Origin: Ophioceras dolichostomum
Taxonomy: Eukaryota > Ascomycota > Sordariomycetes > Magnaporthales > Ophioceraceae
Direction of reading: 5' to 3'
Length of the DNA stretch: 17,101 nucleotides
Assembly (NCBI GenBank): GCA_003049485.1
Contig: PYST01000555.1
Span: forward strand, 1-17,101
Each line of letters opens with the position of its first letter. Position 1 is the stretch's first letter. The notes under the pieces are model-generated. The model made no database searches. It saw nothing but the letters and a program-made list of their open reading frames with translations, and was not told where the DNA came from. The position numbers and the translations under genes were made by a program. Positions 9,728 through 17,101 of this stretch are shown one piece after another.

Positions 9728-10719
9728 AAAACGAAAATGCATCCTGCAGCCAAAGACAAAAACGTCCAGCGTTGCCTGCCAAGCGGTAGGATAAGGGGAA
9801 AGGGGGGTGAATGGAGTGGCTTTTTGGGGCGTGTGCTTTGTGATTTCTGCCCAATGGCTTAACTCGGCCGCAGCGTCCTGGGCGGCGGGAAACTGTGGGG
9901 GTGACTACAGGTTGGCATTTGTGTCAAAAGTGGGAGGAGGTCCTCCTGGTGGGTCGGGATATGTTGTTCATCCTACACTTGTGCTGCTGGCGGCGTTCTT
10001 GACGGATGGTGGCAGATGGTAGTTTGGCTGTTTGGTACGGTTCCTAATCTAGAAAATGCTCGCCTCCTTCCCCCTTCGTCCTCGAAGTTTCCCTGACGAG
10101 AGCGGGCAACCTCCTAAAGCCCGTGAACTTCCCTCTGCGAACGCATCGTGCATGCTTGCGCAGCACTGATGCAGAATGTAGTGCTTGCCTGCATAGCCCT
10201 GCATTGTTTCCCTTTTGTCTCCCCCTCGCCGCAAGCAAATCGCAGATTCCCAAGAGATAAAGGTGACGGCGGAGGGTTGACCATCACTCTGCCCTGGTCT
10301 TTTCGTCTTCCTTTCCCCCCAAACTCTTTCTTTCCTTTTCCCCAACTGGTTACTTCGGCTAGGACTCCGGACGGGATGCCGCAGGGAGGCATGCAAGGTG
10401 AGTTGTTTGCATTGCCTTCCTTGAACTTGGTGGCACGAGCCTGTCCGGCTAGCCCTCCCAGATTGTCAGCAAGCAGGTGCTCAAACATGGTTGCAGGAGT
10501 GGGCAGGAGCGAGCCCAAAGATGTGACGGTGCGATATACAGGAGTCTAGCCCGTTCTGCAGATACGGAGAAGACGAAAACGGGTCGACCGACTGGACGCC
10601 ATCCGGATGGGGAACGCCTACTATTATTGTCTCAGTGTGGGGGTTGTTCTTTTGGTCTGGGGATTCACGGTGCTCACGGAATTGGGTAGACTTCGTTTCG
10701 TCGTGTCCTACGAAGTTTC

Positions 10720-10770
10720 TTTGCTTACATAAGATTGTTAATGTCGGATTAATAATCTTATATAAGCAAA
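10720..10770. repeat. Near-perfect inverted repeat: 23-bp arms, 5-nt loop
   Basis: The arm at 10720-10742 is the reverse complement of 10748-10770 at 21 of 23 positions, with loop gtcgg at 10743-10747. The two mismatches are both transition-type (C/T and G/A) differences between the arms. It lies about 145-195 bp beyond the stop codon of the minus-strand JmjC gene, so it could fold in that gene's 3' UTR or mark its end. An alternative is a small palindromic element or transposon remnant. No flanking target-site duplication was identified. Confidence 0.7.
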
Positions 10771-10876
10771 ATATTTCCAATTTTTCAGCGAAACATTGAA
10801 CATTGTACATTCGTACGTTGCATATTATGGCGGCGCCAAATCGATTCATAATATACATTCGACTGAGTTTGTATAA

Positions 10877-10922
10877 CTGGTCGTAATGACCAATCACGTC
10901 AAGTCGGGAAAATCCTACTCAC
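10877..10922 (-). other. Possible C-terminal intron of the JmjC gene
   Basis: On the minus strand the last codons before TAG contain a consensus donor GTGAGT (10922 down to 10917). Acceptor CAGs follow at 10877 (46-nt intron) and 10863 (60-nt intron), sizes usual for filamentous fungi. Splicing to the first acceptor would replace the last two residues with a tail of about 30 residues; the second would add about five. No strong branch-point sequence is visible, so the unspliced TAG remains possible. Confidence 0.3.
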
Positions 10923-13767
10923 CGCCCCGGTTCGCCCTAAGCAACGCCATGAGCTGCTCGAACGACATGCTCCTCAACTCTTCTTCTGTCTTGTTCTCCC
11001 ACCCTGTCCTGTACTCGGCGCATTCCAGGATTGACTTGACGAACCCCTCCCCCACACCATTCAGAATCTCTGCTTCGGGTTGCTCATCGAGAAACGAACG
11101 AAACTTCTCGCACTCCTTAACACTCATACCTTGGTAGCATTTCATATCGTCAGTGTGGAAAGGAAGGAAGGCTTGAAAGTTTCGAAAAACCTTGCCCCAT
11201 TTGCGGTGGTTTGACAACCAAACGCACATCGACCCATTTGTCTTCCCCCACGATAGAGCCTGGTCTGTTATAACCTGCGGCCGTAAGTTCAAACGACCTT
11301 CGTTATGGGCTTCGGCATCCAGCTTCGCCACGGCTTCTGTTTTGAGGATCAAGGATAACAGGGCATAGAGTTGTGACGACCCGTCACACGAGATGCCGAG
11401 CCTGTAGTACTTGGTCGCCTGCTCTCTCAGTGTGCCATCGATTTTGAAATCGGGTCGCCCGTCCTTCCTCCTCCACGCGGAAACCTGATCCATAAATCGC
11501 AGGATCGCATCCTTGCCGACGAGGCTGGCTGCCAGCTGCTCCGGAGTTGGACCGGCTTTCTGCAACTTTGAGGATCGTTCGGCGGAAGGTTGGGTAGCAC
11601 GTCGCTTGCTTGGGGTAATTGGGCCTGAAGGAATCCGTGATGTAGGAGTCTGCTGTTCGGGCGCCCTTTTCCTTGGAAGGTTGCGTCGCGAGGGGTGTTG
11701 TCCTCCATCATCGTCTTCGCCGTCCTCTGCTTCTCCGACATCTTCATCGACCAAGCGGAAATTGCAGCCCTCCTCCCCAACAAGCGCCGCCAGTCCGCAC
11801 TCTGAACATACAAAAACCTCCTCTTTGGGGAACGCCGGTTTTCCTTGAGGCACAATGTTAATAGCGACGGCCAGTGACGTTGTCGGGTTGACGACGCAGT
11901 GGTACTGCCCGGACCGGGTCACCACCATCTCGCCAGGTCCCTGGACAATGATTTTATATTCTATTTTCCAGTCGTCTAGTTGTGCCGGAGAAATGAACAA
12001 TGCCCGGTGTCGCAGCCACTGGTCACAGAGGCGTCGATCTTGAGCGATGTCGAGAAGGTCTCGCACCTGCTTTTCGAACACAGTTCCGTCATCGGTGATC
12101 AAGATCCACAGCTTCCACCCCCCCAGATTGAGATTGACAGACCAGAGGTCAGCGTCTTCACGATGCCACGCTGTGCCGGTTTCAGGTCCTCCCCAATGCA
12201 CCCACTGTGTGGTTACTCCGCTGATATGCTGGCGTGGCTTTGTACGGTTCGCCTGCCGCCACTCTTCGAGCACGCTGCCCGGGTTGAGCAGTTTGCGCGG
12301 CGCACCGTTGCTGAGCGGGCCCACGAAGTAGGGCTTCAAGTCGCCATCGGCATCGGTCGAACTGCGACGCTGAAGGTCTTTAAGAAACTCCTCGGCCTGC
12401 TCCATCGTTTGGCACTGTGGTTTCGCGGCGTCAAACTCGGGGATATTCAGAGGTTCTTTGAATTGCTTGGGACCTTGCGCCTCTAGGTAGACTACGTTCT
12501 CGTTATTCGTGTAGCGGACGGCGAGGACAGCTGCATCCTTCCTGGGCCCGAGCCATTTACGGATCTGGGTGTTCTCGACATTGGGCGGCTCTAAACCCTC
12601 AATCTTGACGAGGCTGCAGTCAGGGTCCAACTTCAACAGAAATTCGTCCAACTTGCCCATATCATTGACGTGGAGGGATGTTTTAGGTGAAGCGGCCTCA
12701 TCTGTGCTGGGACTTCCCTCGAGCTTGGAACCGTCGGGGCCTGGACGGAAGGCAGCCGGTCGGAGTCGCCCAGATTGTCGCCTTGGGAGAGATGAGGTGG
12801 GGCCGTTGGGGAGCGGACGGCGTTGCTTAGAAGTATGGGTGACAGGTCCGTCGATAGACTCGGGAGCGGCGGCTTTCACCGGGGGTTGCCCTGAAACTAT
12901 ATCCACAGGGTCTTCCTCTGAGGTGCATGGACTGGTGAGAGAGGCAGCGGACTGGGAAGCAGAATCCGAATGGGAGGAGTCCGAGCCATAGTCTTGCTGG
13001 ACAAAAGGCGGCGGATCTCTATGCTGAGTCCCCGCTGGTGAGTTTGGACCAGAGAGGTTATCCAGCTGTTCCATGAGTTCGGCAACCACGCTCGGCGCAG
13101 GTGCGTTGGTTAGGGTTTCGACTTGTTCAAGGGTTTTGGCTCCGTCTTGACTGCGGTCGATCCGAGATGGCCCGGTCGAATCATCGTCGACCATGTCGAC
13201 ATCCGAGCTTGGGTCAGGCAGGGCTGCTTGCGCAGCCTGCCGTTCCGCGTCCTTCGCAGCTTCCGCTTGCGCAGCCCGTTTTTCGGCTTGCGCAGCCCGT
13301 TCTTCTGCGGCCCTCTTTTCTACTTCTGCGGCCTTAGCCCGCGTTTCCGCGGCTTCCTTCGCAGCGCGGAGTGCAGCAATCTCGGCATGCTGTGTGCTTT
13401 CAGGTGGCGAAACAGGCGAGTGTGTCTCGGTTTGTGCCTCGATTTTTGCCCGTTGCGCCTCGATTTCTGCCCGCAGTTGCTCGATTTCTGCCCGCAGTTG
13501 CGCCTCGATCCGAGCCTGGTCGTCGTCGGCTGGTTGAGCTCCTAGTTGGGTGTGCTCTTGAGTCTGATCCACACTGGAAGAAGCCGGAGGCCGAAAGTTG
13601 ACAGGAGTGAACGTGGTGGAAGTCAAAGTTGTGGCACGTCCCGGTACCGGGAGCGTGGTGGGTTGGCGACGAGATTTCAACAAGTTTTCAATATGCCGTT
13701 TCGTCTCAGCAGGCAATTTATCCAACTCCTCGGTCGAGAGGAAGACGCCTCCTGTGTCAGCTGTCAT
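10915..13767 (-). CDS. JmjC-domain Fe(II)/2-oxoglutarate oxygenase-like protein
   Basis: The predicted 950-residue protein belongs to the JmjC oxygenases, many of which demethylate histone lysines or hydroxylate proteins in the nucleus; its substrate is unknown. Start taken at 13767 (MTADTGG, A at -3). The frame stays open to an ATG at 13938, adding 57 residues that look like leader. Order: heptad coiled coil with QLRAEIE units (about 88-112), Ala/Glu-rich helix (about 126-185), long Pro/Ser-rich disordered region, JmjC fold (about 500-640), a CSEC cysteine pair just after it, an acidic then Lys/Arg-rich linker that could hold a nuclear signal, and an unrecognised helical C-terminal domain of about 200 residues. 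Iron ligands are His535, Glu537 (HRED) and His623; Thr532 and Lys552 sit at the -3 and +17 positions used for 2-oxoglutarate in KDM2-type enzymes. The ORF ends in sequence containing a GTGAGT splice donor (10917-10922), so the true C-terminus may be spliced. Confidence 0.85.
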   Translation of the reverse strand: MTADTGGVFLSTEELDKLPAETKRHIENLLKSRRQPTTLPVPGRATTLTSTTFTPVNFRPPASSSVDQTQEHTQLGAQPADDDQARIEAQLRAEIEQLRAEIEAQRAKIEAQTETHSPVSPPESTQHAEIAALRAAKEAAETRAKAAEVEKRAAEERAAQAEKRAAQAEAAKDAERQAAQAALPDPSSDVDMVDDDSTGPSRIDRSQDGAKTLEQVETLTNAPAPSVVAELMEQLDNLSGPNSPAGTQHRDPPPFVQQDYGSDSSHSDSASQSAASLTSPCTSEEDPVDIVSGQPPVKAAAPESIDGPVTHTSKQRRPLPNGPTSSLPRRQSGRLRPAAFRPGPDGSKLEGSPSTDEAASPKTSLHVNDMGKLDEFLLKLDPDCSLVKIEGLEPPNVENTQIRKWLGPRKDAAVLAVRYTNNENVVYLEAQGPKQFKEPLNIPEFDAAKPQCQTMEQAEEFLKDLQRRSSTDADGDLKPYFVGPLSNGAPRKLLNPGSVLEEWRQANRTKPRQHISGVTTQWVHWGGPETGTAWHREDADLWSVNLNLGGWKLWILITDDGTVFEKQVRDLLDIAQDRRLCDQWLRHRALFISPAQLDDWKIEYKIIVQGPGEMVVTRSGQYHCVVNPTTSLAVAINIVPQGKPAFPKEEVFVCSECGLAALVGEEGCNFRLVDEDVGEAEDGEDDDGGQHPSRRNLPRKRAPEQQTPTSRIPSGPITPSKRRATQPSAERSSKLQKAGPTPEQLAASLVGKDAILRFMDQVSAWRRKDGRPDFKIDGTLREQATKYYRLGISCDGSSQLYALLSLILKTEAVAKLDAEAHNEGRLNLRPQVITDQALSWGKTNGSMCVWLSNHRKWGKVFRNFQAFLPFHTDDMKCYQGMSVKECEKFRSFLDEQPEAEILNGVGEGFVKSILECAEYRTGWENKTEEELRSMSFEQLMALLRANRGGE
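13438..13500 (-). repeat. Three 21-bp tandem repeats coding a heptad coiled coil
   Basis: Units at 13438-13458, 13459-13479 and 13480-13500 are 21 bp each; the last two are identical. Each codes one heptad, QLRAEIE or AQRAKIE, in the JmjC protein. Unit length equals one coiled-coil turn pair, so gain or loss of units keeps the heptad register. Additional degenerate 21-bp similarity (gcttgcgcagcccg) occurs in the Ala-rich helix near 13265-13300. Confidence 0.9.
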
Positions 13768-15412
13768 CTTGTCGATCGGCTTGAATGAGCGTTGGGTCGA
13801 AGGCCGTAACTGGATTAATTGAGTGACTGGATTGTTTTTGCGACCGATGTTTGTGTGGTGTGGAAATAAGAGGGGAAGGGGCGATGTGTGGCTGCGGTGG
13901 CCTGATGTAACGATTTTCGAATCCCCTGTTTGGCCCAACCACGCCGCGTCAATGTTCGCGCCGAAATCGCGTACTCGAATTTTCCCGACCTGGCTCTACG
14001 TCTGATGTTTTTCACGCCCGCGTCTTATCAACCTTGCAGGCTCTCACGCCAATTCGCATTTCCATTCCTCAAGATTCCCAAAAGTACATCGGTTCGTGCA
14101 TTGTACTTACAAACGAAAGACCCAGCAAGCTTTGTCGGTTCACAATGATAGTACCTTTGCGCATGTGACTCAAAGCCTTCTCAATACAGTGGCGCAAAGC
14201 TTGCAACCATCTTCGCCCATTGGATTGTTCCCTAGTTTCCTCTACCCACCTTCTAACTACTGATACCGATATTCCCTCGCAAAATGATATAACGCATCGC
14301 TTTGTCAGATTCTACAGGCGTTCGTTTGAATTCTATTCGGCTGGGTGCTAGCACCGCTCTATTCCAGTAAAGCGCACCCCGCATCTTCTTTATGGGCGCA
14401 GGGCCTTATTCTGAAACTCTGACCTGCCGCCGTCCTTTCCCGACTTGCGGTCGATCTCATAGAAGAGAGCCGTTCTTTTCCTTCGCCTCGACACTTGCAC
14501 CCGCTTCTCGCTCGACCGCGCTCATCAGCCATTGCGAATTCTCTGTTGCCACTTCTGCCGACCTCTCCACACCTCTGATATCCTTCGAACCTGCTACCTC
14601 CCACGTGTGTTCGTGTCTTGCAATGCGCCTTTAGCTGCTTTCAACTTGTTGAGTTCTCCGTTCTGCCAATTTCAAAACATCATCCATGTAGAAGACAACT
14701 AGCCGGCCCTGTCGAGGAAAACCACAAATCGTAGCTTTGGCTCGCGGGGAGAATATTGGAAAGCGACCCCTCGGCATGGTTGATACCTGGGGCTTCACGT
14801 GATAGAGTCCGTGATGAACCACGTGTCATAGTGGAATCATGGTTCCAAACGCAGCTGGCGGCCTTTCTCTCTTTGGTTGACGTGCTAGAAATGAATATTC
14901 TTCGAAGGAACGGGGAAGTAAGTGGCTGGCCATTTGCTAAAACCGAAAAGGGAGAGACGGAGATCAATTATCATTGCGTTTAAATCAAATAAACGGTGGT
15001 ATCAGCTAGGAAATAAAACGATAATGGTAAACGGAATGGGCCAGAGAGTGAGTGATCCATCTGTAATCAAGATTCATTATTTCAGGTGCCGGTGGTTGTC
15101 GTTGCTGGTATGGGACTGTGAGCCTCTGGACGGGTACGAGTTTACAATCTGATGGAGGTTGACAGGACCGTCCGCAGGCGCGCCGGTTGCGCATCTATTA
15201 GGCCCCCGGATTCAGCTCTTCTTATGTCTCCCCAAGCCGCTGATCCACGTCCCTTATTGTCGGTTTGGAAGCTGAAGAAGTCGCCATCCAGCTGGGAAGC
15301 CAGGCACAGAGTCTGAATTGACCGGTTCTTACACAAGTCGGCGTTCTGGACATATTTCTGAACCTGTGTCTCATCGAAGTGAGGGAAAAGAGGAGGGTCA
15401 CGAAGCGTGCCT
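13768..15412. other. Upstream flank of the JmjC gene; no supportable gene
   Basis: This 1.6-kb region should contain the JmjC promoter and 5' leader (minus strand, leader likely within 13768-13938). Small open frames on both strands show no domain, signal peptide or consistent coding bias. A minus-strand frame at 15142-15438 has fairly even amino-acid composition but resembles nothing I recognise. No terminator, tRNA or clear transposon end was found. Confidence 0.5.
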
Positions 15413-15457
15413 CCTCCCCTCGTGCATCCTCCTCTCATACATCCTCCTCTCGTACAT
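15413..15457. repeat. Three 15-bp tandem repeats
   Basis: Units cctcccctcgtgcat (15413), cctcctctcatacat (15428) and cctcctctcgtacat (15443) follow each other directly, just past the end of the transposase-like relic. Differences are only transitions. No function is apparent. Confidence 0.9.
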
Positions 15458-15469
15458 CCTCAGTGCAAA

Positions 15470-16101
15470 TTAATCCTCAGACTCTGGAGAATCTTGTGCC
15501 TGTGTGGCACGTCTCTTACGCATCGAACGGCGTACAGGAGGGGGCTCCTCCTCACTGGAAGGCTCGCTCTCTTCCGCCACTTCAACCTCCTGATTCCCCC
15601 GCTGCTCTGGCTCCCTAATGCGTTGTGACTGAATCTCAGCAAGCTCGTTAGTTAGGCTCCTAGTGCACTCGCTTTCTTTTCTTGGGCTGCAGCTTCGCGA
15701 CTTCAGCCTCCAACGGCACGACCTTCTGGTCCTGGACCACTTGCTTGGCATCGGAAGCGTCAAGAGCATTGGCGATTTTTCTAGCGACGTTCCCGGAGTG
15801 CTGAGGTGACATGGGAAGAGGGTTTAACACATTCCGACTGCGCTTGGGAGTTTTTACGGCGTCCAGGGGACGGAGAACTGGCCCGGAGATCGTTGGCGTT
15901 GCTAGCCACGGCGACGTGGGGGTTCTCCAGGCACTTCTCCCTGAATTTCTGGTATCTGGTACAGGCCTGTAACGCGCCATACTTCCAGATTCGCCCCGCC
16001 CCGGGGGTCCTGCAGAACGAGTTGGACTCGAGGCTGGAGTCGTACATCCCGAAACTTGAGGTCCGGCTCCTCAGGACGTACACGGCCATGACCCGGCGCA
16101 A
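15470..16101 (-). pseudogene. Decayed relic resembling the C-terminal tail of a pogo/Fot1-type transposase
   Basis: Read on the minus strand, three frames follow one another. The first, from 16101 to about 15890, has a NANDLRA motif. The second, from about 15900 to 15660, has VKTPKRSRNV, then SPQHSGNVARKIANALD, and a helix ending in LQPKKRKRV. The third, from about 15655 to 15470, has SLTNELAEIQSQRIREPEQ followed by an acidic then Arg-rich tail. A TPK motif, then a helical segment, then a KKRK cluster and an N-x-F/L-A-x-I motif match my memory of the tail that follows the catalytic domain in fungal pogo-like DDE transposases. No DDE catalytic core or terminal inverted repeats are visible, and two frameshifts rule out function. 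The assignment is from pattern memory and could be wrong. Confidence 0.4.
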
Positions 16102-17101
16102 TGCTCCCTGGGACGAAATTTAATGCACCGTCGTCTCCCTGCTAGCCATAGTTTTCCTTTATGAGGAATCCGCTCTCCCGCCGGCAACCAGCCACTTTTT
16201 GAAATTGGCTCTTTCGCACCTGCCAGGGACACTGGTCCAACTTGAAAATCCGAGTGTTGTCTTACAACGTGTTCGGCCGGGACGCTTATGCCACTGCACG
16301 AGGTGCCCAAAAGGAAAGCCTACTTAGACGACGGTGACGTGGCGAAGGCGACCGACGGACGCATCTGCGCAGCTACGAACAGCGAAAACGAAACGAACGA
16401 GCCGCCACACTCGGATCATCGGGAAAGCGTGTCGAAGCGGTGGGATTGTTTTTTGGTGCTTCTGCTAGACTGAAATCGAGAGAAGAGGTTGGATTCTGCG
16501 TATATGGAAAGCAAGTCGAGATCAAAGGAAAAGAAGGGAGGAAAGGAAGACCGGTCATCGAGAAAGGACTGATTGACTGATTGACTAACTGAGTCTAACT
16601 CGTTAGCGGCCTACCAGTCATCATCACTCCCCCACTCAACTCACCCCTCCTCGCTTTCCGGGCCCTCACGTATCCCATCGGCCCTTACCCAACCACGAAT
16701 GAGATTAACGCCTCCCAAAGAGAGAAACAAAGGTAGTTACTTGCATTTGTCTGTTTGCCAGTTGCATCGGTTTCGTTTCCTACCCAAAAATACCTTGCCT
16801 TACGTTTGTTTTTGGAAGGCGCGGGGAGAGAGAGGTGAGGGGAACACGAGGGAGTATAAAAAATACGAGATGGATATTTGGGAGAGAGGAAACTCGTAAG
16901 CAACAAGATGAAGAAGCTCAAAAAAGGAGAGAAGCGCATGGCATATTGGCCTGGGGTAGTGGGTTGGAAAGAAGGACAGTGAGAGAGGGAGCAGAAAGAT
17001 CCCGGGAGAATACTAACGTGGTTCATCATCACCCGGTACATATCATCACCCGGTACACTTTTTCTTGGCATCGCGACTCCCAACCTTGCAAAGCAACAAC
17101 T
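16102..17101. other. Intergenic region with no supportable gene
   Basis: Open frames are short, biased and without domains. The segment at 16102-16310 may be further decayed sequence belonging to the transposase-like relic, since it is interrupted by stops in the minus-strand frames, but no motif confirms this. From about 16500 the plus strand is purine-rich in places, which on the minus strand gives CT-rich tracts like those upstream of fungal genes. Confidence 0.45.
17025..17057. repeat. Two direct copies of a 16-bp sequence
   Basis: The 16-mer atcatcacccggtaca occurs at 17025-17040 and again at 17042-17057, separated by one base. It may be a small slippage duplication; no transposon lies between the copies. 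Confidence 0.92.

Larger units (their letters stand above)
7028..10719. other. Long intergenic region, mostly without supportable genes
   Basis: No recognisable domain was found in any frame over 3.7 kb. The DNA contains pyrimidine runs (around 7381-7447 and 7550-7610), GT-rich and G-rich stretches (8205-8400), a GAAC tract and a GA tract. Open frames here are short, compositionally biased and overlap each other on both strands, as expected for stop-poor GC-balanced DNA. Untranslated leaders, long non-coding RNA or decayed genes are possible but nothing in the sequence shows them. Confidence 0.5.

Noticed and set aside
10148..10549. Plus-strand 133-codon frame, with the overlapping minus-strand 10114-10518 frame
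   Set aside because: Both strands are open over the same DNA. The translations are biased and without domains or splice support, so neither is a credible gene.
11980..12486. Plus-strand frames antisense to the JmjC gene, up to 168 codons
   Set aside because: The minus strand encodes a clear JmjC domain here; the plus-strand frames are complementary shadows.
16685..17083. Minus-strand 132-codon frame with a hydrophobic stretch
   Set aside because: The hydrophobic, Phe/Leu/Ser-rich segment comes from a CT-rich tract. No start context, signal peptide logic or homology supports a secreted or membrane protein.
1..17101. tRNA, rRNA or CRISPR arrays
   Set aside because: No T-arm GTTCRANNC sequence with a matching cloverleaf, no rRNA-like stretch and no spaced direct repeats were found. 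The only regular arrays are coding HEAT units and microsatellites.

Overview
The window looks like nuclear DNA of a filamentous ascomycete, probably a sordariomycete-type Pezizomycotina. The reasons are long, nearly intron-free ORFs of fungal families (a NACHT-type NLR and a JmjC protein), pyrimidine-rich 5' flanks, short-intron splice signals (GTGAGT, TACTAAC), many microsatellites and a decayed transposase-like stretch. No rRNA, tRNA or CRISPR array was seen. The species cannot be named from the sequence.

Layout: 1-818 is the upstream flank of a plus-strand gene, with an (ATC)n tract, a CT-rich tract and two upstream ORFs. Positions 819-6295 hold one large NLR gene: a helical Arm-like N-terminal region, a NACHT NTPase with intact Walker A and B motifs, then 18 in-phase HEAT-like repeats of exactly 99 bp and a short C-terminal cap. 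As given, the gene is split by a single N at 4065 flanked by two identical 49-bp copies. This looks like an unmerged contig overlap, because collapsing it puts both halves in one frame (1808 codons plus stop). Positions 6299-7027 carry intron-like signals and a frameshifted, regulator-like C-terminal relic. Positions 7028-10880 are mostly non-coding, with simple repeats, one weak small ORF and a 51-bp hairpin. Positions 10915-13767 (minus strand) encode a 950-residue JmjC protein with all Fe(II)/2-oxoglutarate residues present and heptad repeats at its N-terminus. Positions 13768-15469 are its upstream flank. Positions 15470-16101 (minus strand) are a frame-broken relic resembling the C-terminal tail of a pogo/Fot1-type transposase. 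The rest, to 17101, is intergenic with small repeats.

The most interesting system is the NLR. Its repeat array is very uniform in length, varies at a limited set of positions, and most single-residue differences between units are C-to-T or G-to-A transitions. That is the pattern expected of a fungal immune or allorecognition receptor whose ligand-binding repeats are reshuffled and mutated quickly. No functional link between the NLR and the JmjC gene is visible; they lie about 4.6 kb apart, convergent, and separated by repeat-rich DNA and gene relics.
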